DNA of 64,000 bases, from NCBI RefSeq assembly GCF_013368755.1, contig NC_049563.1, positions 2,356,001-2,420,000 on the forward strand, written 5' to 3'. The translations under genes were made by a program, and so were the position numbers. Under the pieces are notes generated by a model, which was given only the letters and a program-made list of their open reading frames with translations, was not told the origin of the DNA and did not search any database. Within the stretch, counting starts at the first letter, position 1. Each line of letters starts with the position of its first letter. Source of the DNA: Talaromyces rugulosus (taxonomy: Eukaryota; Ascomycota; Eurotiomycetes; Eurotiales; Trichocomaceae). This document shows, piece by piece, positions 48,177 through 61,073 of the stretch.

Positions 48177-48985
48177 AGGTCACATCCAATTCTAGTATAT
48201 AAGAAATCAAGACTTGGGTTTTGCTATATCAAACACTCCGTAGTCCCAATAAGACTCCTAACAACCCGCAACATGGTGCAAAATCATCCCTCGCGCATGA
48301 TTGGCAATCATCAAGCCGACATTGTTGATCATTACCTCTTCGCACTGGACATGCCTTGGAACCGTACCTTGGTCTGAAGAGGCGGGTATTATTCTAACAG
48401 CACGGCTCAGCAGCTCAATGTCATCGATGACTTCTAGATTAGGCAATATATTCAAATAACGTTAATTTTTCAATTTTTTACCTGTGATACTAAATTCTAG
48501 TAAAATAAGGTTAGATAGTAAACATTTGAAATACATATATATAATATATATATTCTTTATATAACGGTTTCTATAAAGCCCTAAGAGAAAGAAGGGCCAA
48601 TTAAAACAAATACAAAATAAGAAATAAAAAGCTACACGAACTATATACATAACTCACTAGCAATATTATTATTAAATAAACAACTTTACGGTCATTTGAT
48701 GCTTATCTGATGAAATACTACGTAAAATACCACGTGATTGGCTGATTCCGCAGTACCTGGGTGCCCATCCCTGATTGGCCCGCGCCACTGACCGCCCGGC
48801 CCACCGCCTTGGAGGTATCAACGTCACGAGGCTCTCTCCTCTCTCCTCACTCGAAGTCACTCCAACTTCTCTCGTGCTTCGACTTTCAAACTTCCACGTC
48901 TATACACCTCCCGAGAGAGCTGAGCGTCTCTTTTATTTGAGCTGCTTGTTAAACTCAAATCGCTCATTGTCCATTCCCCGCAGCT
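48177..48985. promoter_or_regulatory. Promoter region of ypt7 with CACGTG and CCAAT boxes
   Basis: The left 450 bp are AT-rich and hold no gene. Near the ypt7 start, a CACGTG at 48731-48736 overlaps the first of two CCAAT boxes (ATTGG at 48737-48741 and 48774-48778), then a CT-rich stretch and a leader. Confidence 0.45.
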
Positions 48986-49925
48986 ATGGCTTCTCGCAAG
49001 AAGGTCTTGCTCAAGGTACGGAGGCCATTCATCTACCCGACCCCGGCGCCCCTCATTGCGAGCTTGCCCAGCACCCGACCAGGTTGCTAACACGGGTGTG
49101 CAGGTTATTATCCTTGGCGACAGCGGCGTGGGAAAGACAAGTCTTATGAACCAATATGTACGTTTCTGCGTTTCTCAAAACCCCAACAGGCAGGCGGACT
49201 CGTCCTGACTGAATGCTGCCTATAGGTCAACAAGAAATTCAGCGCCAGCTACAAGGCTACGATCGGAGCGGATTTTCTCACAAAGGAGGTTCTCGTGGAC
49301 GACCGATTGGTGACGATGCAGGTATGGCAAGATATCTAGGCATGATTACTCCGGAAACATGATTGCTCACTCACTTCTAGCTTTGGGATACAGCCGGCCA
49401 GGAGCGCTTCCAATCTCTCGGTGTCGCCTTTTACAGAGGAGCCGATTGCTGTGTGTTGGTATATGATGTTAACAACTCGAAGAGTTTTGAAGCTCTGGAC
49501 AGCTGGCGAGACGAATTTCTCATCCAAGCCAGCCCCCGAGATCCAGAGAGCTTTCCTTTTGTGAGTTTATAGTTAGGGGTGATCTACACTCGGTTTACTG
49601 ATATCTATAGGTTGTGATTGGTAATAAAATCGATGCCGAAGAAAACAAGCGCATGATCTCGTCGAAACGGGCAATGACCTTTTGTCAGTCCAAAGGCAAC
49701 CTCCCATACTTTGAAACTAGCGCAAAAGAAGCTCTCAACGTTGAGCAGGCATTTGAAGGTACTTTTTCTTTGGGTGGTTTTGGCATGCGATTGCTGATTT
49801 AGCCGATAATAGTTATTGCACGAAGTGCACTTGCGCAAGAAGAAGCCGATGAGTTCAATAGCGGCGACTTTGGCGACCCGATCAACATCCGACTTGACAG
49901 TGAACGTGATGGCTGCGCATGCTAA
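48986..49925 (+). CDS. ypt7: Rab7-family GTPase Ypt7
   Basis: Six exons (48986-49015, 49104-49157, 49226-49321, 49381-49560, 49611-49758, 49813-49925) encode about 206 residues, normal for Rab7. The P-loop is [10 protein letters not shown], switch II is [13 protein letters not shown], the guanine-base motif is VIGNKID and the SAK motif is ETSAKEA. The C-terminus, RDGCAC, is a double-cysteine geranylgeranylation site. Ypt7 (avaA in Aspergillus) recruits the HOPS complex for vacuole and late-endosome fusion. The start [10 protein letters not shown] is standard. No oddities. Confidence 0.96.
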
Positions 49926-50723
49926 GCTATAAGACTACTAGCTTGAAACCTGTTGATATGGTTTTTTTGTTTTCCGACGCGGACGGATTTGTCCGGTATT
50001 GCTGGTTTGTACAATCGATCCTCTATCGATTCTGAGATTCTGTTGAAGCTTGGTCGAGGATATACAGCCTTGTGCGATGATTTTTTGCTGCGAGTTTCTA
50101 TTTGGTTTTTTTTTTTATAGTTGTTTCTTTTCTTGTCTGATATTGCGTGGTCCAGTCCACGTCTTCAGGAGTCTGGGATATCCCTTTATATGTATGTTAT
50201 TGTTTATTTCCTTTGTTTCAAGTGCATGATATCAATGAAGACTAGTATAGATCCAATCAAGCTGGCTTGGGCCAAAGTCTATGTTGTTGGGGGGTAAATC
50301 GGTGAAAGTCAGGAATGTATTTCCGAAGCCTAGTATCGTCACAATTTTTGAAACACCAGTCTCTACTCATTCGAGTATTATTATGATTATAATAAAATGT
50401 AACTTGACGAAACCGCCAAGGTTGGGGTAGCCTGAAGAGTGAGCGAGTCATGATAAGGCAATGCGGAAGCCCCCGCCGAGCCCCGATGCGGACTGAGCAC
50501 GCGATAACACATCGGGATCCCGACGTCCCAAGCGATTTTCCCTCTTCCTCCTCTTCTCCGGCTCTGTTGAGCAGAGTATATCCAGGACAAGCTTTTTGTC
50601 ACCTGGGCCGGCGGTTTGTTTTTCTTCGTTTATACTGATTGGCGTCTTCCCGGCACGTCTTGGGCCTTATCTCACCGCTCGGGCAGCGGGTCTGCGTAGA
50701 GCTGGGTTGCGAGATTAAATAGG
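49926..50723. other. Intergenic region
   Basis: About 800 bp between ypt7 and the next tandem gene. T-rich 3' stretch near 50110 and a GC-rich promoter portion to 50720. No gene. Confidence 0.4.
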
Positions 50724-52210
50724 ATGGAACCTGTTGGCAGTGTGCGCAATGGCGAGCCAGGGGATGTTGTCCGCAAAGCCGGTCTGGCAAGACACACCCT
50801 GGGCATAGTGCTGCTCATGTGCGTTGTCTTCTTGTGGACAGCCTCGAATTTCCTCGCTAGTGTATGTTGACTGCCTTTATGTGCTTAGGCTTATGTGCTG
50901 AATTTATTGTAGAATATCCTGGCAGACGATAGCTATTCTCATCCATTCTTCATCACATACGTCAACACGTCCTTTTTCATCGTCTTTCTCATAGTCGTCA
51001 TCGCTCGGCGGGTTTTCGGAATATGGAGTAGCGGGAATTTATCTCGGGTGAAATCCTGGAGGTCCTTTCTCATTTATATCGATTTGCACGGCACTACGAA
51101 AGAAGGATCCCATCGGGGTATTTTGGAGCCAGAAGACGAAGACGGAGAAGAAGAAGAAGAAGACGGGCTGGATGATGCAGCGAGTATACAACAACGACAA
51201 GGGTTGCTGCGTGGCTACCGGGAGGATGAAATAGAAGAAGGAATCTCGGCCATCAGCGTCCCTTCGTCGCCGTCCGAGAAGCTCGGGCTAAAAGCGACGG
51301 CACGCCTGGCAGCTCAGTTCTGCCTGCTGTGGTTCGCAGCCAATTATTTCGCGCTGGCTTGTCTGCAGTACACGACCGTGGGAAGCACGACGATCCTGAC
51401 TTCGACAAGCGGCGTGTGGACACTGGTATTCGGCGCGATTATCGGAGTCGAAAAGTTTACGGTGCGCAAGTGTCTGGGCGTGCTGGCGTCTTTGACTGGT
51501 GTCATTCTGATTTCGCGGCTGGACATGTCATCCTCTTCCAACGACGACGAAACAATCATCTCCCCACCAACCCTTGCTGTACGCGGTGCTGATGGAAACG
51601 ACGGAGGAGGAGGCACATTCCCAAACAAAACGCCCGCCGAGATTGCGCTGGGCGATGCCATGGCGGCCTTTAGCGCAATCATCTACGGCATCTACACAAT
51701 CGTCATGAAGAAGCAGGTCGGCGACGAGTCGCGCGTCAACATGCAGCTCTTTTTCGGCCTGGTTGGGTTTTTCAATGTGTTTTTCTTGTGGCCCGGGTTT
51801 ATTGTTCTTCATCTTATGGGGGTTGAGAGGTTTTCGCTGCCGTCGGAAGATCGGATCTGGGTGATTATTCTGGTATGCTTGTTGATTATTACATTGCCCA
51901 AAAAAAAAAAGAAAAGAAAAGAAACTAACCTACGGTTGTGTAGATCAACTCCATCTCCTCGCTAGTCTCCGACATTTGCTGGGCGTACGCGATGCTTCTC
52001 ACAAGCCCGCTTGTTGTGACCGTCGGCCTCAGTCTGACTATCCCGCTGTCTCTCGTGGGCCAGATTGTTTTGCAGGGGGAGTACGCCAGTGGGCTGTACT
52101 GGCTTGGTGCGGTGATTGTGTTTTTGTCGTTTTTGATTGTTAATCACGAAAGCAAGGAGGGTGGGCATGAGCAGCCGGTTGTTTTCGAGAGTGATCCTCA
52201 AAGTGGATAG
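50724..52210 (+). CDS. SLC35F-type membrane transporter (Thi74-like)
   Basis: Three exons (50724-50861, 50913-51872, 51944-52210) encode about 454 residues. It is a drug/metabolite-transporter (EamA-like) protein with about ten membrane spans: ARHTLGIVLLMCVVFLWTAS opens the first, and repeated LVFGAIIGVEK and GKCLGVLASLTGVIL-type helices follow. An acidic cytoplasmic loop (EDEDGEEEEEDGLDD) interrupts the first half. Relatives include yeast Thi74 and YML018C and human SLC35F5. Substrate is not known here. A C-terminal tail carries a dipeptide-like end. Confidence 0.8.
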
Positions 52211-52473
52211 ATAGGTGTTGAATATGGGAATTACATACATACTATATATTACGAATTGAATGAAGATGTATAAATTGAATATGATACTATACAGACATAA
52301 CTGACAACTAGTATTAGTGTTTATTGCCATATATAAATGGCAACAGGAATATATGGACAGTCATCAATCGTTAAACCCACCCAGATATCATCAAGGAATC
52401 GGACCGCAGATTAAACATGTACAAAAAAAAAAAATAATAATATACATACAATTCCTTTATTTATTTTTGTATC

Positions 52474-53924
52474 TCATCGCAGCGGCTGAAACGTTTCCGG
52501 CGTAGTGGCCACAATCGTAGGCACCGGCACACCAGCCGCCTTCCCCTTCTCAAGCGCCTTTCTGCGTGCGGCAATAATACTCTTCAGTGCGCCGAGCCAT
52601 TTGGCCAGGCTCTCCTCGTCCGGAGCACAGCAGCGATAGCTGGGGCGGTCGTCGGTGATTATTTGGAGACAGAAGCTTTTGGATCGTGAGATGGGGTCAA
52701 TTTCGGCGGCGGTGATGACTTGGGACATGGGGATGATTCGGGTCGCGCAGTATTCCTGGGGCGAACAAAGTTAGTTAGATGTTAATAATAGATAGTAAAA
52801 GGGGGAAAATACCTTGTCGTCTTTGTATAGAGCGAGGCTGATGGGCCGTAGTACTACCCATAGCTTCTTCCACTGGCGAACGCCGCGCTTGCTGCGCAAA
52901 ACTTGTAGGTATCCCTGGTAAATGACGCGGTCAGGATCGCTTAAAGGACCCGACGAGGCTGACTCGCGTGCGAGAGGAGCACGATGCGACTGGTCGCTGG
53001 CATTTGTAGCGGCGTTGCTTGCAGAGGCACCACCGGCCTTGTGCTTGGATAGTCGCTGCTGCTGTTGTGCGCGTGCTTGGCTATCAGGTCCATCGGATAG
53101 GTCTGAGAACTCGGTCATGTCATTGCCAGAGTACTCTTGAATAAAGGGTAGATTCCGGCCTCGGGATTGTGTTTGGGAAAGCTCTAGCGTGGGCGAAGTG
53201 ACCCGTGGAGGCGGCGGCTGCTGCTGCTGCTGCTGCTGTTCGGTTTCTCCAAAATCTGAAAGTTCACTCGCAGTGATAACACCCAACTGGTCATCGGGGT
53301 CACTCAGAGCAGAGGAATTGGGGGCGGGTCTGGACTTGGACTCGGCGATAATGGCTTCCTCTTCCTCGTCGACGTGCAGCTCGGACCGGATGCGCTCGAA
53401 CCAGTCTTCTGCATCCTGGTCGGACACGGACTGGAAACGGTAGTTTTTCGACGGGGTGAATACGCTCCAGGTGAAATCGCGCGGGTGTCGCGTAGAGCTG
53501 ACCGGCGCGATGGCGGTGACTTCGGTGAGGGTAATGGAGAGAAGCAGCTTCGCCTCGTCTTCATCCTTGTAGACTGACAGCAGGTTGGGTCGCAAGACGA
53601 GATAGCAGGGTTTCCAAGACGCCTTGAAGGCCTGGCGCATGATTCGTGGTTAGTTTGCAGGAATGTATAGAGAGGAATGCTACTGACATGTCTGGATCTG
53701 ATCTTGCAAAACACCTTTCCTCGCTTAAAGACACGGTCAAACTCGAAGCTCCCGTGTTCGTTGACGGGCGAGAAGGTGTTGAGATTTAGGTGGCCATTAC
53801 GAGAGGTTGGCAACGGCTGGGGTAGGTCTCCCAGACTCAATTGATTCATTTGTCTGATGGGTCGACTGGGGGTTTTGGCCTGGAAGTCGTGCGATGACGA
53901 GGCGGTCGAGAGGCTTTGCGCCAT
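52474..53924 (-). CDS. Tandem PH-domain protein, Opy1-like
   Basis: Three exons on the minus strand (53924-53688, 53631-52813, 52755-52474), about 445 residues. A first pleckstrin-homology domain (residues about 60-175) begins FKRGKVFCKIRSRH and ends WFERIRSEL, with its conserved tryptophan. A disordered, glutamine-rich linker follows (QQQQQQQQ PPPP). A second PH domain (about 325-430) starts YQGYLQVLRSKRGVRQWKKLW and ends with AKWLGALKSI. Tandem PH proteins of this kind include yeast Opy1, which binds phosphoinositides. A GAT/GCA-type CAG tract encodes the glutamines. No enzymatic domain. Confidence 0.8.
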
Positions 53925-55679
53925 GGTGTTGTGTCTGTCGGAGTTGGCTCAAGCGGGTGTAGAGAAAAAGACGCTCATACTAATACTCTCATAGAGTAAT
54001 CGCAAAGGAGATGGTAATTGTTGAATGATCGGCGCGTAAAAGGAGCAGCGCACAAAATAGGGGGGTTCGTACGCGAAGTAGAGTGCTTATCGATGGAGCT
54101 ATCCGTATTAAGCTTATCGACAAGACCGGGGAGTTAAAGCACGTAGTCTGACTCGTGTGAGCGATCGTCGACTCAAGGCTGCAGTGTTATTGTCTCATCC
54201 TCTGGCTGTTGGCGGATGGTTGCAGGCAGTGGCGATACCTACAGCGTTTTCGATGCGATAGTGACGAGGGCAAGCCACAAGGAAGCATGCAGGGAGGGGT
54301 GGCCGTGGCGGTGGAGAGCGATCTGCGCGGGCAACGAGTCGCGGGGCCCACCGAAAGCAAATGAGCCACGGTGCTTTGCATGCCAGAAGTGCCAGTGATT
54401 GGCGACGTCGAGCATTTCGGGCCTTTTTTGAGGCTGTTGAGGCGGTGGACAGAAGTAGGGCGGATGCAGAATGACAGGACAGGAGAAAGCAGGGTTAGCT
54501 CTCGGCTTGCTGCCTGGGAGGAGCCTCAGGCCACTCTTTTCAAGGCAATTTTTTTCTGGTTTAAACATGCCCCGTAGACCTAGCAAAAGAGGACCATCGT
54601 GTTGCGCCAGCAATAGTGCCATAGCAATTTTTAATTATATTAACGGAGCTTCATCGTCTGACAGCCTGAGGCCCACCGCATGTGGACACGTGCCGCATAG
54701 ACCGATCCAGACCGTCTCTGTAATAGTAATTAATTACTTGGTGCGGACAATAATAACATTGGGAACAAACAACGGAAAAGTCTGTCATAATCAATTGTGT
54801 TCCACTGATACTCGGGGCCATGGAAATATGATAATCAAGCCCAAGCCAAGGCTCAAGCGTTGGAGGCTGATTACGACAGGGAAACAAGATTCTTTAGCTC
54901 CGTGGATCGTCAGAAATACGGAGAAATTATCGCGGCAGTACTAAGTTAGCAGTACTATGTAAGTGGCATTTAACACTGTTAGTAGGCAATAACCTGTGGG
55001 TATACATGATTGAAGACTGTCTCACAATAGTCACCATTATACAACACTGCAAAGAAAAAGTCGTGTAATTTCAAGACAGCAATACCGCAGCAATTTGCCC
55101 GCGCCGGCCGTGTAACCGCGGTAATGTTGGTATTGGTGGTACGGCCCCCTTGGAGGCTTGGCGGCGAAAACTTAGCTAAGCAGCTGGGCGGGAGAGTCTG
55201 TCCTCACCTCCTTCTCTCGTTATTATTCTCTCCAACGCCCAGCCTGTCATCGCCAGTTCCCCCATCCTCCATCCTATCGCTGCTGATGACCTTGTGGGCT
55301 CTGCCTCCCGAGTCTTAGTCGGCCTTGTCTCTTGCGAGCCCCATTCCCGACCACTCGCTCGCTCGATCATCGTCGCCCTCCATCCAGGGAGCCGGGGAGA
55401 AAGGAGGCCTTTTCCTCCAGCCGCTCGTTACGCTATACAACCTCTCCTCCCCCCCCAAACGACCTGTGAACGACTACCTCTGTGTCCGCTGCTCCTCATC
55501 TCTGTGCGACTGTCGGCCTGCAGCACCCCTCCTGCTCGCCGCTTCTATCGCTTGCCTGCCCGAACCTCGAAACCCTCCTGAAACCAGAGTCTACCACGCG
55601 AGACTGCCGAGGTCTCGCAACCCGCCCGTGACTGACTGAGGTCTGCTTGCGCGCCGTCTCTGGGGCTCTTTTAGCCACC
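53925..55679. other. Long divergent intergenic region
   Basis: About 1.75 kb between outward-facing genes, so it holds both promoters. Open frames here lack domains or convincing splicing and are not called. The right 500 bp are very CT-rich with a poly-C run near 55450, as in long fungal leaders. A CACGTG-like site occurs near 54687. Confidence 0.45.
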
Positions 55680-57389
55680 ATGAATATTGTCCGACGCATT
55701 GTCAAGCGCATGCCCCTGGCCCCTGCGCTGGCTTCTTTGGAAGATGTCTCACGAGAAAAAGGCCAGTCAGTGCGATTCGCTTTTCTTCGGAGACGCATCC
55801 GGCTGCGAGGGAACTCTTCGATTTCGATACCGCTGGGCATTGTTTTGCTTTTTCCATGTGTTGTAATTATTTTAATAGTCCTTATCTTCGTGCGACATCC
55901 GTCTTCCTCGGGCGGCATTCTCATCCCAGCCGGTGCACCTCCGTCCATCAGGTTTGTTCTTCCGCGCTTTTAGCCCAAGATCTTGCTGACTTTTCCCCCA
56001 AACAGACGGATTAGTGAGGACCACGACAAAGTTTTTGCCACCGGATGTATGAACATCGACAACTCCGGTCCCCGAGCAAACGCCGCCTTTGTTGTCCTCG
56101 CCCGAAATAAGGAGCTCGACGGTGTCATCCAATCCATCAAGTCTATTGAGCGTCATTTCAACAGGTGGTGGAACTACCCTTATGTCTTCTTGAATGACGG
56201 CGACTTTGACCAAGACTTCAAAGACACCATCCTCAACCACACCAGCGGGGAGGTCGAGTTTGGCAAAATCGATAGCTCCATGTGGGGTTTCCCCGACTGG
56301 GTCGACCACGAAGTCGCCAAGGAGGGCATCAGAAAACAAGGTGATGCCGCCATCATGTATGGTGGCATGGAGAGTTATCACCACATGTGCCGCTTCTACT
56401 CGGGGTACGTCAAAACACACATTCTTTCCGCGAAACAACTATACTAATTAATTCAATTCAGATTCTTCTACAAGCACCCATTGCTGCTGAAGTACGAGTG
56501 GTATTGGCGTTTGGAGCCCGAGATCAAGTACTTTTGTGATATCACATAGTATGTTTTGTTTGTCCGTCGTTATTTCATGTGATTTTTCCCTGACTTGTAT
56601 TTCCAGTGACCCGTTCATCAAAATGGCCGAGGCCAACAAGACTTACGGCTTTACGATTGCCGTGAAAGAGCTCCGCGAAACCGTCCCTAATATTTTCCGG
56701 TACGCTTCAGCATACAAGCGCACGCACAGCTTGAAATCACAGGGTCTTTGGGAGATGTTCCTCGACACTCCTAAAGAGGAAGACCGAGAAAAGAAAGAGC
56801 CTGAACAGGAGAAGCTTCCTGAGGAGTTTGATATGAAGCCCCCCGAGGTGGATACCGAAGCCATGGAAGGCGAAAAGTACAACATGTGCCACTTCTGGAG
56901 TAACTTTGAGATCGCCCGGCTGGATTTCTTCCGTAGCAAAGAATACGAAGACTTTTTCGAAATGATGGATAGAAGTGGCGGCTTCTGGATGGAACGAGTG
57001 TGTTTGTTTTGTTCGTGTTTTGCTTGAATGAGGCTGACTTTATTTAGTGGGGTGACGCACCCATCCATTCTCTGGCTGCTGGAGCACTACTTGCTCCCCG
57101 TGATATTCATTATTTCCGCGACTTTGGATACCGCCACACGACGATTCAACACTGCCCTGCCAACGCACCTGCCCGTCAGCTGCCTCGTATCCCATGGCTC
57201 GAAAAGACGACTGAAGACGAGAAGAAGCGCTTCGAGGAGGACGACTATTGGGCGACAGCCGACCCTGTCAAAGAGAACGGAGTTGGCTGCCGCTGCAAGT
57301 GTGACACGGATATTGTCGACGTCGAAGGAAAGCAAGGAAGCTGTCTAGCCGAATGGGTCAACGTTGCCGGCGGTTGGGCATCGCCCTAG
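55680..57389 (+). CDS. GT15 alpha-1,2-mannosyltransferase (Kre2/Mnt1-like)
   Basis: Five exons (55680-55951, 56006-56404, 56462-56548, 56607-56997, 57048-57389) give about 496 residues. It is a Golgi type II membrane protein: a basic N-terminus, one membrane anchor at about residues 47-70 ([20 protein letters not shown]), a stem and a GT15 catalytic domain. Characteristic motifs are [36 protein letters not shown]-like [12 protein letters not shown], and [10 protein letters not shown]. The Kre2 family transfers alpha-1,2-mannose from GDP-mannose to O- and N-linked glycans in the Golgi. The C-terminal end has a cysteine-rich segment (VGCRCKCD). It looks housekeeping; its nearness to a mannosidase-inhibitor cluster is probably coincidence. 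Confidence 0.9.
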
Positions 57390-58574
57390 ACGAGCACTGC
57401 GGCTACTTCTCACGGCGTTCTGTCCGGAATCTTCTTTTTTTTTATACTGTTGGACATTGAGCATCGCTTGGATCCTCCGTGGGAGTTATATATCCAGGCT
57501 CGCATGGCCTATTACGTTTACTTTTGATTTGAACGGAAAGACTTTGCAGACGGCGTTCTGGGACTGTCGAACTCCGCTATGAACGGGGTTCTTGTGTGAC
57601 ACTATTCATTTCGTTCTTGCCTAAATGGCCCATCTAGCGTGCTTTTGTACGTTGCGTTTGGATTACCTTTTAGCAGCTCCCTGTCCTGTTCTTTTGCTGG
57701 AAGTGACATCCATATGGAAGAGTCGCTTTCACTGCAAAGTGCAAAGATATAGCCATTGATTTTGGTGAACATGACCGCAACCGCCATTTTCCCAGCATAC
57801 ATTATTACTATTACTCTTATGAATGTTGTCGACGCCTCGCATAACAGGCTGGTTATGCTTGTTTGAGCGCATTTTTTTGTCTTTTTCTATTGTTTTTCTA
57901 TTTTATTTTATTCTCTGTGACGTGTTACATGTTAAAATGGCGGCCTCAGAAAACCGGCCCAGCAGATGCTCGAGGGAGCTCGTTGTTATAGATTCGGACC
58001 TAATAATGCAGAAAATCGTTTTCCTCTCGTTTATTTTTTGTCCCCTTGCCTTTTTTCCCCGAGCTGATGTAGCTACTAAATACCAACAAAAGGTTCTGAT
58101 GTAACCAGAGCCAACTAGCTCGAGTGTTATCTCTAGGCGCGGCCACTCTTATCATGCACTCCGCCAACAACACCTGCGAATCACGCCGCCGGTCGGTCCC
58201 TTCCTGTGTCTTAGGCTATTATCGAATCCAAGGCACAGACAGAATAACGAGGAGACTAGAAGCACATGAGTGACACAAAGACCTGCTTCTTTTGGCACTA
58301 GTCGCCATGCTTGCTCCCCTTTGCCCCGCGCTGTTTATTCCCCTTCTGGGCATTCATCCACCTTGGCCTTATCTGCGCAGGAATATTATTAGTTGCTACT
58401 ACTCCGTACTACGTACTAGTCATTAGCACCGCCTGATAAGGTCTCGAACAGAGAGACACCCGAACACGCAGATAAGAAGGTGCTAATGGGAAATAAATAC
58501 TTAATACGACGCTTGTTCTTGTTCGTCCTCGACCAACACATGCACACGCAGGCTACAGGAAGCAGGGTGTAACA
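57390..58574. other. Intergenic region
   Basis: About 1.2 kb with no supported gene. It is T-rich around 57860-58060. The right part serves as the promoter of the OPT transporter. Confidence 0.4.
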
Positions 58575-61073
58575 ATGGCAACCATGGAGCCTGCCACCAA
58601 AGAGCTCGAGCCAGAGCCAAAGACAGCAGCTGTCGACGACGCTGAAATTGGCCATGGCCATCTCGACGAGCTGGAAGTCGACCTGGCTACTGTTATGGCC
58701 GACGACTCGGAGTTCACCTACGAGTCGAGTCGGTCCCCATTCCCGGAAGGTTGGTGGCTCTGTCATTAAAAAGTCTACATTTTTTTTTATACTTACTGCT
58801 TCTCCTGCTCTAAGTGAGGTCGGTCGTGCCGGAGGTCGATGACCCTGACATGCCGGTCAACACGTTGCGCATGTGGTTTTTGGGTATCGTCTTCACGATT
58901 CTAGGGTCTGGCATCAACCAGTTCTTTGCTCTGCGGTATCCATCCGTCCACATCGTGGCTCTGGTGGCCGAATTGCTCGCGTTTCCCTGCGGCGTGGCTC
59001 TCGCAAAGATTATCCCCGACTGGACGATCAACATGGGCCGTTTTGGCCAATGGTCTATCAATCCAGACAAAAAATTCAACATCAAGGAACACACGCTGAT
59101 CGTAATCATGAGCAATGTGTCGTTTGGGTTCTTCAGTGCCGATGCCACCAACATCTTGCAGGCAGCATCGTCCAAATTCTACGACTTTGGTCTGAAAACG
59201 GGGTTTTCCGTTATGGTGGTGCTGTGCGCTCAGCTGCTGGGTTTTGGGGTTGCTGGCTTGTCGGCGCCCTGGATCGTTGAGCCTGCGAGTATCCTCTGGC
59301 CTGGTGTGCTGTCCAACTGTGCGCTTTTGGAGAGTCTTCACTCGCGCGCAAATGCCATGGCCAATGGATGGAAGATTTCGCGTTTGCGGTTTTTCATGTT
59401 CGTCATGGCAGGTGCATTTGCTTGGTATGTACACAGTTTCTGTCGGTTGATTCTCTACTAACTGGCCCCTAAGGTACTGGTTCCCCGGTCTGATTTTCAC
59501 CGCGTTGAGCTACTTTACTTGGGTTTGCTGGATTGCGCCAAATAACAAGATTGTCAATCACCTGTTCGGCATGCAGACCGGGCTGGGCTTGAGTCCGATT
59601 ACTTTCGACTGGAGTCAGATTGCGTACAATACGAATCCGCTATTGTCTCCCTCATGGGCAGCGCTTAACGTGTTTGGCGGGTTTGTGGCTGCTTTTTGGA
59701 TTATCGTCCCCATTCTCTACTACACCAATACCTGGTATACTGCCTATCTGCCACTGATGACAGCCGATGTTTATGACCGGTTTGGGGAGGTGTACAACAC
59801 CACCCGCGTAGTGGGAGCAGATAATCTGTTGGATGTTGAGAGTTACAAAAACTACTCCCCGCCTTATCTCCCCGCGACGTTTGCGTTTGTCTACGCGCTT
59901 TCGTTTGCCTCCATCACTGCAGTGCTGACGCACACGTTTCTGTGGCATTGGGACGACCTCGTGGCAGCTCTCCGCGGCACGACCAGACTGGACATCCACG
60001 CTCGGCTTATGCGAGCTTACAAAAAGACGCCCTGGTACTGGTATGCAACCGTCATTGTGATTATCATGGCAATGGCCATCGCCATGGTCGAAGTCTACGA
60101 CACCAAACTACCAGTCTACGGAGTCTTCCTCGCATTCATCATCCCCGCAATCTACATGATTCCCTGCGGCATTATTCAGGGAATCACCAACGTGGACGCG
60201 AACCAGATCAACGTGCTAAGCGAGTTTATTGGAGGTTACATGTTTGAAGGCAAACCCATGGCCAACATGTGCTTTAAGATCTTGTCGACGGACGTCGTCG
60301 GCCAGGGCATCTACTTTGCTATGGACATGAAACTGGGCCACTACATGAAAATCCCACCGCGCACGCTATTCTTTGCCCAGGGGTTGGCAACCATTCTCGG
60401 CGCACTTACGCAGGTTGGTGTCACGCTGTGGATGCTGGGACACATTGATGATATCTGCGGTTCGGATCAGTCCGACGGCTTCAGCTGTCCCAATGGCCGT
60501 ACTGTCTACAGTAGCAGCGTCATTTGGGGTCTTGTCGGCCCCGGACGACTGTACTCGGCGGGCAAAATTTATGCGTCACTTAATCATTTCTTCTGGATTG
60601 GTGCGATTACGCCGGTGATTACGTGGATGATGTGGAAGTACACCAAGCAGGATTTCTGGAAAAAGGTCAACTGGCCGTTGATCTGGGTTGGCACGTGGAA
60701 CGTTCCTCCTGGTGAGCTTTTCCCCTATATATTCAATATAAAATTTTCAGTGAAACTAACAGCATTTTCCAACGCAGCAACCGGAATCAACTATTCTAGC
60801 TGGGCCATTGTCAACTTCATCTTCAACCACATCATCAAAGCCAAGTTCTTCGCCTGGTGGACCAAATACAACTACGTACTGGCAGCTGCGCTCGACACGG
60901 GCATTGCTATCAGCGGTATAATCATCTTCTTTTGCGTGTCGTATCCTGGCGCTGTGTTTCCGGACTGGTGGGGGAATACGGTGTATGTGAATACGGCTGA
61001 TGGACAAGGGGTGCCATGGCTGGATTTGCCCACGAAGGGATATTTTGGGCCAGCGAATGGGACGTGGTCATAG
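58575..61073 (+). CDS. OPT-family oligopeptide transporter
   Basis: Four exons (58575-58749, 58815-59424, 59474-60711, 60778-61073) encode about 772 residues. After an acidic 58-residue N-terminus, some 14-16 hydrophobic spans are visible. Signature sequences are NTLRMWFLGIVFTILGSGINQ, SADATNILQAASSKF, IMANMCFK-like KPMANMCFKI, and MKIPPRTLFFAQ. These match the fungal Opt1 group that takes up tetra- and pentapeptides or glutathione using the proton gradient. Length, motif order and C-terminal PGAVFPDWWGN are normal for the family. No sign of a cluster tie to swn genes. Confidence 0.93.

Noticed and set aside
53925..55679. Several open frames of 60-100 codons between the PH-domain and mannosyltransferase genes
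   Set aside because: No domain, no splice structure and overlapping frames on both strands; composition is that of a long CT-rich leader.
55680..57389. Mannosyltransferase as a self-resistance gene for swainsonine
   Set aside because: GT15 enzymes add mannose and are not targets of the inhibitor; it lies among housekeeping genes.
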